From Nocardia sp. BMG111209 (GTDB lineage: Bacteria; Actinomycetota; Actinomycetes; Mycobacteriales; Mycobacteriaceae), in NCBI RefSeq assembly GCF_000381925.1, contig NZ_KB907307.1, positions 186,001 to 250,000 on the forward strand: DNA of 64,000 nucleotides, written 5' to 3'. Shown here one piece after another: positions 33,988 through 43,046 of this stretch. The translations under genes were made by a program, and so were the position numbers. The number at the start of each line of letters is the position of its first letter. Positions within the stretch are counted from its first letter, which is position 1. The notes below the pieces were generated by a model that was given only the letters and a program-made list of their open reading frames with translations, was not told where the DNA came from and did no database searches.

Positions 33988-34037
33988 ACCACCGGGAAGT
34001 GCCCGCATGCTGCGAAGCTCGGGTGCTTCCCGGTGGT
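33988..34037. terminator. Strong hairpin between convergent genes
   Basis: ACCACCGGGAAG (33988-33999) pairs perfectly with CTTCCCGGTGGT (34026-34037), with further GCCCG/CGGG pairing inside and CGAAA/TTTCG outside. It lies between the acidic-protein stop and the convergent reductase stop, so it can serve both. Confidence 0.75.
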
Positions 34038-34068
34038 CGTTTCGGGGCCGTGTCACCGCGCATTCTGT

Positions 34069-34809
34069 TCAGGCCTCTTGACGTAACCAGTCACGAAAAT
34101 GGGTGGGCGCCAGGCGAGCATCGGCGCCGGCGATGAGTTCGTCGCCGGTGACGACGGCGAACATCCCGGCCTTGTCGTCGATGACGACGGTGCGGTCGTC
34201 GTGCCGTTCCGCGAGGGTGATCCGGCCGAGTTCGTCGAGCGTGAAGACCTCCGGTCCGGCGACATTGCGAATCCCTTGCAGCGGTGCGCCGATCGAGGCC
34301 TCGGTCACCGCGTCCACGACATCCGCGCCGGCCATCGGCTGGAGCCGGGTGGCGGGCAGGTGGACGGTGTCGCCGTCGGCGCTCCACGACATGATCGAGT
34401 CGACGAATTCGAAGAACTGGGTGGCCCGCACGATCGAATACGGCGTCGGCCCCTCCCGCAGCAACTGCTCCTGCAACGTCTTGGCCTGGTAGTACGCCAG
34501 TTGGGGCACCCGGTCCACGCCGACGATGGACAGCACCACCTGGTGCCGGACACCGGCGCGCTCACCCGCGGTCAGCAGGTTGCCCATCGTGGTGCGGAAG
34601 AAGTCCGGGGAGGCCTCGTCGAAGGTCGGCGAGTTGGCCACGTTCACCACGACGTCGGCGCCCGCCAGCGCCTCGTCCAGCCCCGCACCGGTGAGCAGAT
34701 CCACCCCGGTGGATCGCGCGGCGGGTGCGGCCTCGTGGCCCGCTGCGGTCAATTTCCGGACCACCTGCGAGCCGATCCGGCCGGTACCGCCGATGACTAC
34801 AATCTTCAT
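34069..34809 (-). CDS. NmrA-like atypical short-chain dehydrogenase
   Basis: 246 aa. Glycine-rich NADP loop VVIGGTGRIGSQVV at 4-17 and VVVNVANSPTFDE; YYQAKTLQEQ holds the Tyr-x3-Lys remnant; C-terminal half PYSIVRATQFFEFVDSI. Typical of NmrA/atypical SDR proteins that bind NAD(P) and act as isomerases, reductases or redox sensors. Monocistronic on the minus strand. Confidence 0.84.
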   Translation of the reverse strand: MKIVVIGGTGRIGSQVVRKLTAAGHEAAPAARSTGVDLLTGAGLDEALAGADVVVNVANSPTFDEASPDFFRTTMGNLLTAGERAGVRHQVVLSIVGVDRVPQLAYYQAKTLQEQLLREGPTPYSIVRATQFFEFVDSIMSWSADGDTVHLPATRLQPMAGADVVDAVTEASIGAPLQGIRNVAGPEVFTLDELGRITLAERHDDRTVVIDDKAGMFAVVTGDELIAGADARLAPTHFRDWLRQEA

Positions 34810-35004
34810 AACCCGCCTTTCACCTGCCGATTGCCGGTCACGCGGACGATGAGTTCGCTAACAGCATCCCATCGGCAAACGCCTCCGGGCTGCCCTGCGG
34901 GGGATGTGACGTGAAGGTGACTCGATCGCCACGAGGATGTTCCCGGGGACCGGCCGCCGGTCACGATCCGGGCTCGCCGCGGGGGTGGAGCAGTGGCCGG
35001 ATGG

Positions 35005-36303
35005 TCACTCGCCGATCGGCGGCAGCGGCGGCAGTTCCAGATTCTCGCGGAAGGTGGCGCCGGTCCGGTCGTGGCCGACGATGCCTCGGCGGCGCAGTTC
35101 CGGCAAAAGGCCTGCCAGCAGGAAATCCTGGTTGCGCGGATCGCCGAGCCCGCCGAGGCCGATCAGATCGAGCACACCGGCGCTGTATCGCTCCTCGATC
35201 GCGTCGGCGAGTTGCTCGGGTGTGCCTGCCGCGGCCCAGTGCCCGGTGTCCTTGGCCGCGATGATCAACTCGCGCAGCGTCTTTCCCGAGCGCGCGAAGC
35301 GGTTGAAGATCTCCACCCGGCCACGGCGGCGGTTGACCGACTCCAGTTCCGGCAGCAGCGATTCCGGCAGGGGCCGGTCCAGTGGCAGGTCCGACAGGTC
35401 GATCTCGCCACCGAGCATGTCCGCCAGGCCTTTCCGCCCGGCCTCGAAGTCGGTGGCTTCCGCGCGCTCCCGCACGAGGCGGCGCACCTCGTCCGCCGAG
35501 GAGCCGTAGGTGGCGTGCAGCGAACTGAAGATCAGCGGAAGTCCCTCGGCGCGGCCGAGTTCGGCGGCACGGGTCCGGATCCGCTTGGTGTAGGTCACCG
35601 CATCTTCCAGGGTGGACAGCGAGGTGAACACCACCTCGGCGTAGCGGGCGCCGAGTTCGACACCGCCCGCGGACTGCCCGGCCTGGAACTGCACCGGCCG
35701 GCGCTGCGGCAGCGGCGGGATGTTGAGCGGTCCGCGCACGGTGAAATACGTTCCGGCATGGTCGATCCGCCGTACCCGCTCCGGATCGAGCACCGCGTCG
35801 CCGTGACCGTCGGGGGTGAGAGCACCGGGCAACCAGCTGTCGAACAGCGCGTTGGTCACCTCGAGCACCTCGCCGGCGCGGGCGTAGCGCTCCTCCGGAC
35901 TGGGCAGATCGCCTGCGCCGTAGTTCTCCTCACCCACCGACGAGGTGACCGCATTCCAGGCTGCCCGGCCGTTGCTGACGTGGTCGAGGGTGCCGAACAG
36001 CCGGGCCAGGTTGTACGGGTGGTGGAACGTGGTGGTGACGGTCGCGATCAGGCCGACCCGGCTGGTCACCGCGCTCAGGGCGGCGAGGAAGATCAGCGGC
36101 TCCTGGGCGCCGATCGCACCCTGCGCCCCGAAACTCAGCAGGTCCGCCGCGAACAACGCGTCGAACCGATGCTGTTCGGCGAGCTTCGCGATCTCCAGCG
36201 CATCCGCCAGGGTGGACCGCTCCGGATCGATCGCGGCCCCGTAGATCTTCGGTGACCCGCTGACTCCCGCAACGATTTTCAGCGTCCGTCGCCCGGTTCC
36301 CAT
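35005..36303 (-). CDS. NtaA/DszA family flavin-dependent monooxygenase
   Basis: 432 aa LLM-class enzyme: FDALFAADLLSFG, LFGTLDHVSNGRAAWNAVTS and PVQFQAGQSAGGVELGARYAE mark the NtaA/SnaA/DszA group. It needs reduced FMN from a separate reductase. Differs clearly from the paralogue at 10474-11844 and has no ACAD-type partner here, so it is probably a distinct scavenging enzyme with its own substrate. Start ATG 36303 (MGTGRRTLKIVAG); upstream in-frame codons lack an RBS. Confidence 0.86.
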   Translation of the reverse strand: MGTGRRTLKIVAGVSGSPKIYGAAIDPERSTLADALEIAKLAEQHRFDALFAADLLSFGAQGAIGAQEPLIFLAALSAVTSRVGLIATVTTTFHHPYNLARLFGTLDHVSNGRAAWNAVTSSVGEENYGAGDLPSPEERYARAGEVLEVTNALFDSWLPGALTPDGHGDAVLDPERVRRIDHAGTYFTVRGPLNIPPLPQRRPVQFQAGQSAGGVELGARYAEVVFTSLSTLEDAVTYTKRIRTRAAELGRAEGLPLIFSSLHATYGSSADEVRRLVRERAEATDFEAGRKGLADMLGGEIDLSDLPLDRPLPESLLPELESVNRRRGRVEIFNRFARSGKTLRELIIAAKDTGHWAAAGTPEQLADAIEERYSAGVLDLIGLGGLGDPRNQDFLLAGLLPELRRRGIVGHDRTGATFRENLELPPLPPIGE

Positions 36304-36392
36304 TCTCTCGACGTTAACCGCCGAGCCGCCGGTCACCGCCGATTACGATCACCCGGATTCGATTCCGCCACACCGCAACAACGGCGGGTGGA

Positions 36393-36584
36393 TCAGAGGC
36401 AGATGCTGATGCTGACCGGCGGGACCGGGATGTTGAGGCATGCCGTCACCGAACCGTCGACGGCGGTGGCGGACGTACCGGCCGAGGCCGGAACCGAGGC
36501 GGCCGAGGCGGCGGGAGCGGCGATCAGACCGAGTGAGAGCACGATCGCAGCGGCGGCGGATACTTGTACGACTTTGGCAGACAT
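36393..36584 (-). CDS. Small secreted protein with two cysteines
   Basis: 63 aa. A clear signal peptide (hydrophobic core AAAAIVLSLGLIAAPAASA, cleavage near residue 28) leaves a mature peptide of only about 35 residues ending in ACLNIPVPPVSISICL with two Cys. No family recognised; similar tiny exported proteins are common in Nocardia and Rhodococcus. CAAGGAAT lies upstream of the ATG. Function unknown. Confidence 0.65.
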   Translation of the reverse strand: MSAKVVQVSAAAAIVLSLGLIAAPAASAASVPASAGTSATAVDGSVTACLNIPVPPVSISICL

Positions 36585-37128
36585 CGTGACATTCCTTGCT
36601 GAACGATTGGCAATTGCGAGCCGGCTACGGCCCGGGTGCCATCATGCGCTGCTGCCCCGGTCCCGGCAAGGCCGTACCGCCGATTCCCGCGCGCACGGCC
36701 GAGATCTGTTGTGGTGGAGCACGAAACGACCGGCCGGTGATCAGCGGAATCATGGGCCGGCGTGCATTTCGCCGCCGCCGCATGTGATATCTCACCGAAC
36801 GTGTTCAGCAGGGCCGGGATCCGCCGCCGGGGGTTGCCGCGGATGCGGACGGAGCCGGCGGAACCGGGTGACCGCATCGCCGGTGGAATTTGCCGGGAGC
36901 CGGATTTCCCCCGCGGAATTCGCTGCGAGTCCGGCTGTCCGGCCGGACGGGAATTGGTTGCCACCGATCAGGTGTCGGCCGGTAACCCACGGGCGCCGCG
37001 AGATTCATTCGTTCGACGAACTAACGCGCGAGAATTGCACGATGAAAGGCTACAGTCCGACCCGCTGACCGGCGGCATCATCGATCACGAAATCCGGCGA
37101 TCCGCACCGGGAACGCCGGAACCCGCAC
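36585..37128. other. Intergenic region with no supported gene
   Basis: 544 bases between the small secreted protein start and the DUF4870 gene stop. Reading frames present on both strands are Arg/Pro-rich and lack RBS. A small GTTCG-A-CGAAC palindrome at 37011-37021 is the only structured element noticed. Confidence 0.5.
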
Positions 37129-37527
37129 TCAGTTGACCGAATTGGCCAACTGATCGGCGTAGGGGGCGACCCACTTTCCGACGATCGGCAGCTCCGCGCG
37201 GACGCCACCGGTGTTGTTGGCCTGGATCATCGCCATGACCCAGACGACGACGGCGAAGATCGCCACGGCCAGGCCGACGAGGCTGAAGAGGATCCCCACC
37301 ACGCCGAGCACCGAACCGAGGACGCTCAGCACGATATTGACAACCGATACCGCCCCGAAGAAGATGATCGACTGCGAGGCATGGAATTTCACATCGGGAT
37401 CGTTCTTCCCCACGAAAAGGAAGATGATTCCGGTGAGCCACCCCAACACGTAAGACAGGATCGCACTGGTCTTTTTGTCCAAGCCGGCGGACGGCGGCGG
37501 GTTGACGGGGGGCTGGGGAGTTGTCAT
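37129..37527 (-). CDS. DUF4870 domain membrane protein
   Basis: 132 aa. A Pro-rich cytosolic N terminus (PQPPVNPPPSAG) leads into three hydrophobic segments: ILSYVLGWLTGIIFLFVGK, IIFFGAVSVVNIVLSVLGSV and GLAVAIFAVVVWVMAMIQA. The first loop KNDPDVKFHASQS matches the conserved DUF4870 turn. Small integral membrane protein of unknown function. ATG 37527 chosen because the family starts just after a Pro-rich tail. Confidence 0.82.
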   Translation of the reverse strand: MTTPQPPVNPPPSAGLDKKTSAILSYVLGWLTGIIFLFVGKNDPDVKFHASQSIIFFGAVSVVNIVLSVLGSVLGVVGILFSLVGLAVAIFAVVVWVMAMIQANNTGGVRAELPIVGKWVAPYADQLANSVN

Positions 37528-37718
37528 GGTTCTAACTTTCGGTTTCAGGAGCCTGCTGACGCAAGCATTATGAGGTGCTCCGACGCTGTCCGCCATCCGA
37601 ATCCGACACTGAGCCTCGATGTTGCTGGAACGAGATGAGTTCCATCGCGCCGCCGGTTGCCGACCGGGTTCCGGCATTGCCACATCGGGTGAACAGGACA
37701 CGGACAGCGGGAGTCGAA

Positions 37719-38696
37719 TCAGGTGTCGCGATCGTTCGTGGCCGGATGGAGCCAGGTGAGTGCGGCGCGGCCGGCGTCGAGATATCGTTGGTCCCCGGTT
37801 TCGAGCCCGTAGGCGATGTCCTCCAGGACAGTGCATCCGGCGTAGAAGACGGCGCGGGTGCGCAGAGTTCGCGGGTCGCCGGTGCCGTAGTGGCGCAGCG
37901 CGGTGTCGAGGGCGGCCGGACCCAGATCGCGGTGGATGAGGCCGAAGTCGTAGGCGGCGTCGGTGATCGCGGCGTCGCTCCAGTCGATGATGCCGGTGAC
38001 GGTGCCCGAATCCGGTTCCACCAGAACATGTTCGATGCCGAGATCGTTGTGGGAGAACACGGGTACCCGGCCGCCGTCCGGTGGCGGGGCGGCCAGGAAC
38101 CGTTCCACGGCCGGGCGGTGCGCGCGCGGGATCTCGTCGGCGATCGACTGGTAGATCTGCGTGGCCTCTTTGTGCCACAACGCCGTCGGCTGGTGATCCG
38201 GCTCCACCAGACCGGCGAATCGCTCGACGGGTACGGCATGCAGCGCGCCGAGGAAGTGCCCGAGCGTCGCGGCGATCGAATGCGCGTGTACCGAGCGGCG
38301 TGCGGCGGGCAGGTCGAGCAGCGGCAGACCCGGGACCTTGCGGTACGCCAGACAACCCGGCTCGGGGAGAACGAAACTCGGCTCCGGCACCGGAATCGGC
38401 GAGATCTCGGCGACGGCCGCCAGCAGACGCGCCTCGCCATCGATGCGCGCGGCCCGCGCCTGCGGATCGGATTCCCGGCCGAACCGCACGATGAGTTCGC
38501 CGTTGACCTCGTAGGCGATATTGTCCTGCCCCGCACCGAGCAGTGTCACCGACTCGATCCGATACCCGGGCAGGCCCACGGCGACGACGCGCCGCACGTC
38601 TGCAGCGTGATCGGGAATTCCTGTGCCGTGCACCGGAATTCCGTCGGGACGGGAATCGTCGGCCGCCTCGGACGCTCGCTCCCGCGAAACACTCAC
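37719..38696 (-). CDS. Aminoglycoside phosphotransferase (APH) family protein
   Basis: 325 aa kinase-like protein. LLGAGQDNIAYEVNGELIVRF (N-lobe with the start of the ATP site), catalytic loop VFSHNDLGIEHVLV (His-Asn-Asp variant of the Brenner loop) and metal motif IIDWSDAAITDAAYDFG. Similar to macrolide/hygromycin kinase relatives, but the whole superfamily is broad and no resistance role is implied by context. A basic, unstructured 30-residue N terminus precedes the fold. Monocistronic. Confidence 0.82.
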   Translation of the reverse strand: MSVSRERASEAADDSRPDGIPVHGTGIPDHAADVRRVVAVGLPGYRIESVTLLGAGQDNIAYEVNGELIVRFGRESDPQARAARIDGEARLLAAVAEISPIPVPEPSFVLPEPGCLAYRKVPGLPLLDLPAARRSVHAHSIAATLGHFLGALHAVPVERFAGLVEPDHQPTALWHKEATQIYQSIADEIPRAHRPAVERFLAAPPPDGGRVPVFSHNDLGIEHVLVEPDSGTVTGIIDWSDAAITDAAYDFGLIHRDLGPAALDTALRHYGTGDPRTLRTRAVFYAGCTVLEDIAYGLETGDQRYLDAGRAALTWLHPATNDRDT

Positions 38697-38731
38697 GCGC
38701 CGACCCTACCGCCGGCCGGGCCCGGACGCGG

Positions 38732-38768
38732 CGACGGCCGCCGCCGGAAGTTCCGGCGGCGGCCGTCG
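38732..38768 (-). terminator. Long perfect hairpin downstream of secreted-protein gene
   Basis: 18-base arms 38732-38749 and 38751-38768 (CGACGGCCGCCGCCGGAA and its complement) around a single base, realistically a 16-bp stem with a short loop. It lies 11 bases past the minus-strand stop at 38779. Confidence 0.65.
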
Positions 38769-38778
38769 AATGCCGCGA

Positions 38779-39153
38779 TCAGGCGAGGCCGAGTGCCTGT
38801 AACAGCGACCACCACACCGACGGCGGCTCGCCGCCCAGCGGCCACCCCGGTGCGCGCGGATCGTCCCGGAAACCCGGCGGGACGTGATAGCCGTGCCGAT
38901 CCCGATCCCGATCACCCTGACCCGGCCCGCCCTGACCCGGCCCGCCCGGGTACCGATCGCCGGGCCCGTCGGGCCACTGACCCGGTCCACCGGGACCGGG
39001 GCCCTGAACGAGCTCGGGCTGTCCCTGCGGTGCGGCACTCGCGATGGCCGGGGCGGCGGCCACGGGCGCGATCAACAACGCGCCGACCAGTGCCGCGCGC
39101 GCCAGCGAGGTCCGCGCCTGGCCCGATCGGGTGGATGTGCTCTGTGCTGTCAT
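38779..39153 (-). CDS. Secreted Gly/Pro-rich protein
   Basis: 124 aa. Signal peptide: basic/polar start, hydrophobic LVGALLIAPVAAAPAIASA, cleavage near 40. Mature part is Gly-Pro-Gln-rich (PGPGGPGQWPDGPGDRYPGG) followed by an Asp/Arg run and a hydrophobic tail WWSLLQALGLA. No family recognised. Starts immediately after the upstream SRPBCC stop (the two abut), so it may be co-transcribed, though the products look unrelated. Confidence 0.65.
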   Translation of the reverse strand: MTAQSTSTRSGQARTSLARAALVGALLIAPVAAAPAIASAAPQGQPELVQGPGPGGPGQWPDGPGDRYPGGPGQGGPGQGDRDRDRHGYHVPPGFRDDPRAPGWPLGGEPPSVWWSLLQALGLA

Positions 39154-39777
39154 TCACGATCTCCGTTCCGGATTGTCCGAACCTACACAGCCCGCCTTCC
39201 CGGGCCACCGGTCCGCAAACTCCGGATCGGCTGCCTCACAGCTGATTGCCAAGTTCGTCCGGCCCGCGGCGCGAGCCCCGCCGGACCACCGCCGGACCAC
39301 CGCCGCGAGAGTGTCGAGTTCGCTGCCGCGATGCGCGTGATGCTGTGCGGTCCAGGCCGCGTCGTGCAGCGGATCGAGCGTCACGATCATGCGCGTCCCG
39401 TCCCCGGCCGCTTCGAGGTCGACGGTCGTGAGATGGTCGTAGGGCTCGTGATCGGGCACGAAATCGATCGGCGACAGATAGGCGAGCCGGGTCGGCCGCA
39501 CGACCTCGGTGAAGGTCTTGTGCAGGTCGGTCGCGACCGGCTGCCCGATGTCCCGCAGGAACGCAACCTGATCCGGTGCGACGGCGGTCATGGTGTACTC
39601 CAGCAGCCCGCCGGGCACGAGGGCGAGTGCGCGCACCCGGGTCTCGAATCCGTCGGGCGCCCACCACTGTTCGAGGCCCGCGGCCGTGGTCAGCAACTCC
39701 CACAACAGTTCCGGCGGTGCGTCGAAGCTGCGCTCGAGCCGCGTGGCATCGGTGTGCGGACGGTGTTCGGTGGTCAT
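39154..39777 (-). CDS. AHSA1/SRPBCC domain protein
   Basis: 207 aa START-like protein: ATRLERSFDAPPELLWELLT, TTAAGLEQWWAPDGFETRV, the classical AHSA1 opening, and a long C-terminal stretch through TRMIVTLDPLHDAAWTAQHH. The last 35 residues (after VVRRWSGG) are atypical for the fold and may be a read-through tail. ATG 39777 follows GAGGAG. Second of two AHSA1 genes in tandem, 26 bases apart; such proteins often sit with ECF42/DGPF pairs, as here. Ligand unknown. Confidence 0.8.
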   Translation of the reverse strand: MTTEHRPHTDATRLERSFDAPPELLWELLTTAAGLEQWWAPDGFETRVRALALVPGGLLEYTMTAVAPDQVAFLRDIGQPVATDLHKTFTEVVRPTRLAYLSPIDFVPDHEPYDHLTTVDLEAAGDGTRMIVTLDPLHDAAWTAQHHAHRGSELDTLAAVVRRWSGGARAAGRTNLAISCEAADPEFADRWPGKAGCVGSDNPERRS

Positions 39778-39803
39778 CGGATTCTCCTCGATCATGGTCG
39801 GTG

Positions 39804-40253
39804 TCAGCTCCAGCGGCTGATCTCGCCGGCGGGATGTGCTGCGAACGCACCGCTTTCGACGCCGGTCTTCAGGCTGGTGAGGTACGAACCCCAGTTGGTG
39901 CTGCACCCGCTCATGAATTCGCAGGCCTCGCGCCAGCCGGCATGGACGAACAGCAGGGTGGTGCCGTCCTCGCCGTGCGGGCGGAAGGTGAACGTGATCC
40001 GGGTGTCGAGCCAGGTGCCGGGGCCGTCGGTGACCAGCCACACCACCTCGTCGGGAGTGTCGGTGAGCACCCGCATGACGGCGGCGGGCCGCTCGGCGGC
40101 GCCGAAGTACACGCCGAAAGTCGAGCCCACGGCGTGCTCGCCGGTCACCGGTCGTCCGGTCCACCAGCGGGCGATGCCGTCGGTATCGGTGACGAGTTCG
40201 TGGACGCGCTGCGGCGCGGCGTCGATGGTGAGGCGGTGCAGGATGTCGGGCAT
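39804..40253 (-). CDS. AHSA1/SRPBCC domain protein
   Basis: 149 aa. ILHRLTIDAAPQRVHELVTD and GIARWWTG are the AHSA1 opening; TRITFTFRPHGEDGTTLLFVHAGW forms the central strands; C-terminal CSTNWGSYLTSLKTGVESG is the long ligand-cavity helix. Probably the first gene of a two-gene unit with 39154-39777. Divergent from the DGPF/ECF42 pair across 153 bases, so it could be in that regulon. Function unknown. Confidence 0.84.
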   Translation of the reverse strand: MPDILHRLTIDAAPQRVHELVTDTDGIARWWTGRPVTGEHAVGSTFGVYFGAAERPAAVMRVLTDTPDEVVWLVTDGPGTWLDTRITFTFRPHGEDGTTLLFVHAGWREACEFMSGCSTNWGSYLTSLKTGVESGAFAAHPAGEISRWS

Positions 40254-40406
40254 GGCGGGTCCTTACGGCCGGTGACGGATGGATTCACCGCAGTGACGAA
40301 CGGCCGGGCGGTCGACGGACAGTAGCGCCGCGAAGATTTTTCCGCGGCCGTTGTCCGTCCGCGGCGTCGCCGTTCGTTCGATACTCGACCCCTACAGGAG
40401 GACCTC

Positions 40407-40742
40407 GTGCAGTACGCGTTGCTGGCCTACACGCCGCCGGAGGACACCGACCGGACGACCCGGCCGATCCCCGATCCGCTCGCCGACCGGCTCGACCGGC
40501 CGGACATCACCGGCTGGGCGCGCCTGCACGCCGCCGAGACCGCGACGACGGTCCGGGCCGAGGAACCGCCGTTGCTGGTCGACGGCCCGTTCATCGACAC
40601 CCGGGAATACCTGGCCGGATTGTTCGTGATCGAGGCCGACGACCTCGACGGCGCGCTCGCCGTGGCCGGGGATCTGTTGCGGCACACCCGGCCCGGCACC
40701 GCGATCGAGGTGCGGCCGATTCTCGCGGGACGCTTCCGTTGA
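40407..40742 (+). CDS. YciI-like DGPF domain protein
   Basis: 111 aa. Small ferredoxin-like fold of the YCII/DGPF family: starts VQYALLAYTPPED and carries the naming motif DGPF (VDGPFIDTREYLAGLFVIE). DGPF proteins are the standing partners of ECF42 sigma factors and are thought to take part in their signalling or be their targets. GTG start with AGGAGG 6 bases upstream. Stop overlaps the sigma-factor TTG start (TTGA). Confidence 0.86.
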   Translation: MQYALLAYTPPEDTDRTTRPIPDPLADRLDRPDITGWARLHAAETATTVRAEEPPLLVDGPFIDTREYLAGLFVIEADDLDGALAVAGDLLRHTRPGTAIEVRPILAGRFR

Positions 40743-41956
40743 CGCTCGAGGTCGTCTTCCGCGACCAGTGGGGTCGTGTGCTGTCGACCCTCGTCGGGAT
40801 CCTCGGCGATATCGAACTCGCCGAGGAGGCGGCCGCCGACGCGTTCGCCGTGGCGGCCGAACGCTGGCCGCGCGACGGTGAACCGGCCAACCCGACCGGC
40901 TGGCTCGTGACCACCGCGCGTAACCGCGCGATCGACCAGCTGCGCCGACGGCAGGTGCTGGCCGGTAAGACCACCCTGCTCGCCCGCGACCTCGAGCTCG
41001 GGCAGAGTGCCGCCGCGGCCGGCCCGGACGCCGCGACCATCCCGGACGAGCGGCTGGAACTGATCTTCACCTGCTGCCATCCGGCGCTGGCCCGCGACAC
41101 ACAGGTGGCGCTGACCCTGCGCACCCTCGGCGGCCTCACCACCGACGAGATCGCTGCGGCCTTCCTCGTCCCCTTCGACACCATGAGCAAACGGCTGACC
41201 AGGGCCAAACGCAAGATCCGCGATGCGCGCATCCCGTTCGCGGTGCCGCCGGATCATCAACTGCCGGACCGGCTCTCGGCCGTCCTGGCCGTCCTCTATC
41301 TCATCTTCACCCAGGGCTGGGGCGGTGGCCGGGTCGATCTCGCCGCGGAGGCGATCCGCCTGGGCCGTGCGCTCGCGGAGCTGATGCCGGACGAACCCGA
41401 GGTCCTCGGTCTGCTGGCCCTGATGCTGCTGCACGACGCCCGCCGGGCCGCCCGGCTGCGCGACGGCCGGATCGTCCTCCTGGACGACCAGGATCGCACC
41501 CTCTGGGCTACCCGGGAGCTCGAGGAGGGCCGGGAAGTGTTGCGGCAAGCGATGATTCGAGGACGCCGCGGACCCTACCTGATCCAGGCGGCCATCGCCG
41601 ACCTGCACCTGCACGTACCCCGCGACTGGCCGCAGATCGCCGCACTGTACCGAACCCTCGCCGCCCTCACCCGTTCCCCGCTCGCCGAGCTGAACCTCGC
41701 CGTCGCGATCGCCGAGATCGACGGTCCCGCAGCCGGTCTCGCCATCCCCGACCGCCTCGACCTCGCCCACTACCGCTATTTCCATTCCACCCGAGCCGAA
41801 CTCCTGCGCCGCGCGGGCCGGACCGGCGAGGCCCACGACGCCTACCGCACGGCGCTGGAACTCGCACGAACCGAACCGGAACGGAACTTCCTCGCCGACC
41901 GGATCGCCGAGACGGCACCCCCGGACGCCGCGCGCGGCCCCGCACGGCCCGGATGA
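40739..41956 (+). CDS. ECF42-type RNA polymerase sigma factor
   Basis: 405 aa, much longer than a simple ECF sigma (about 200). Region 2 (1-75) includes PTGWLVTTARNRAIDQLRRR; region 4 (about 105-160) includes FTCCHPALARDTQVALTLRT, LTTDEIAAAFLVPFDTMSKRLTRAKRKIR. The last 240 residues are the TPR-like C-terminal extension typical of ECF42 (LYLIFTQGW, LLALMLLHDARRAAR, YRYFHSTRAELLRRAGRTGEA). No anti-sigma factor is adjacent, as usual for this group. Start TTG 40739 is coupled to the DGPF stop. Confidence 0.88.
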   Translation: MTLEVVFRDQWGRVLSTLVGILGDIELAEEAAADAFAVAAERWPRDGEPANPTGWLVTTARNRAIDQLRRRQVLAGKTTLLARDLELGQSAAAAGPDAATIPDERLELIFTCCHPALARDTQVALTLRTLGGLTTDEIAAAFLVPFDTMSKRLTRAKRKIRDARIPFAVPPDHQLPDRLSAVLAVLYLIFTQGWGGGRVDLAAEAIRLGRALAELMPDEPEVLGLLALMLLHDARRAARLRDGRIVLLDDQDRTLWATRELEEGREVLRQAMIRGRRGPYLIQAAIADLHLHVPRDWPQIAALYRTLAALTRSPLAELNLAVAIAEIDGPAAGLAIPDRLDLAHYRYFHSTRAELLRRAGRTGEAHDAYRTALELARTEPERNFLADRIAETAPPDAARGPARPG

Positions 41957-42005
41957 AAAACTCGCCGCGTATCCCCGCGAACCGGTCGCGGGCCAACAGC
42001 TCTCG

Positions 42006-42944
42006 TCAGTGCGCCGCGGCCGCGCGGTCCAGCAGTTCGGTGGTCGCCTCCCACAGCCGCTGCTCCCGATCGCGGTCGCGGGCCACCGGCTGCACCTCGG
42101 TCACCGCGGTCTTCACCACGAACGCGCCGTCGCGCAGGTGCCCCCACCGATCGTCGAGGGCCAGCGCGGCCAGCAGCGGGCCCGAGCGTTGCGGCGTCGA
42201 CACCCCGGGGAGCCGGCCCAGGAACCGGCCGACGGCCTGCAGTGCCGCGGGTGCACCCCGGCCCAGCGCGGTACCGGGCATCCAGCCCGGCTCGAACACC
42301 GATACGGCGACCCCCGCACCGGCGCGCCGCTGCAGTTCGTGGGCGTAGTACAGAATCGCCAGCTTCGCGTTCGAATAGGCGATCCCGGAGGCGGTCGTAC
42401 CCGGAACCCGCGCACCGGTGGCGGGCCGGGCGAGTTCGACCGGATCGGCCCACTGCGCCTCCGGCACCTGCAACAGCCTGCGCCAGAAGTTGGCGTGATA
42501 GGTATTCGAACCGACCAGCACGATCCGCGCCGGAGCGGTGAACGAGCCGAGCAGATCGCCGATCAGCTGCGCATGGGCGAGATGGTTGACGGCGAAGGTC
42601 AGCTCGTAGCCGTCTGCCGAGGCCCGCCGGGTGTCCGCCGAGGACAGACCGGCATTGGCGACCAGCGCGCGCAACGGCCGTACCGTCCCGGCGTCGAGCA
42701 GGTCGCGCACCGCGACCGCGGCCGCGCGGACCTCGGCCAGACTCGCCAGATCGCAGCCGATCTCGTGGACGCGAGCACCCCGCGCCCGCGCCTCGTCCGC
42801 CACGGCGGTCAGATCCGGCCCGGCGCGGCCGACCAGTACGAGATCGGGCCGCTGCCCGGCAGGACGATCGGCCATGGCCAGGGCGGCGTACCGACCCAGA
42901 TTGCGGGTCGGCCCGGTGATCAGAACAGTTCCGGATTCGGTCAT
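42006..42944 (-). CDS. Short-chain dehydrogenase (protochlorophyllide-reductase-like)
   Basis: 312 aa SDR. Opening VLITGPTRNLGRYAALAM (cofactor loop, slightly altered from TGxxxGxG), LVANAGLSSAD (NAG motif), AVNHLAHAQLIGDLL, and active-site YSNAKLAILYYA (Tyr-x3-Lys). C-terminal VFEPGWMPGTALGRGAP resembles the retinol dehydrogenase/POR-like group. Substrate unknown. Divergent from an HTH regulator 102 bases away; a regulator-target pair is likely. Confidence 0.83.
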   Translation of the reverse strand: MTESGTVLITGPTRNLGRYAALAMADRPAGQRPDLVLVGRAGPDLTAVADEARARGARVHEIGCDLASLAEVRAAAVAVRDLLDAGTVRPLRALVANAGLSSADTRRASADGYELTFAVNHLAHAQLIGDLLGSFTAPARIVLVGSNTYHANFWRRLLQVPEAQWADPVELARPATGARVPGTTASGIAYSNAKLAILYYAHELQRRAGAGVAVSVFEPGWMPGTALGRGAPAALQAVGRFLGRLPGVSTPQRSGPLLAALALDDRWGHLRDGAFVVKTAVTEVQPVARDRDREQRLWEATTELLDRAAAAH

Positions 42945-43046
42945 GGGTCCAGCCTGCGCGGCCGGGCGTGTCGCGAACAGGCGTCCGGTTTTCGTAGGAC
43001 TGCCGGGGCCAGGACAACCCGGCGCGCACCCGGGCAGACTGGGGGT

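Noticed and set aside
29331..33992. Minus-strand open frame of about 1550 codons opposite the acidic protein
   Set aside because: It is open only because the GAR-GCN/GTN codon pattern of the plus strand rarely makes stops in reverse. Its product is Gly/Arg/Leu-rich noise, and it has no RBS-supported start; the plus strand has a start, a unique C terminus and a terminator.
36585..37128. Overlapping plus-strand frames after the small secreted protein gene
   Set aside because: Arg/Pro-rich, no start signals and no similarity; treated as intergenic.
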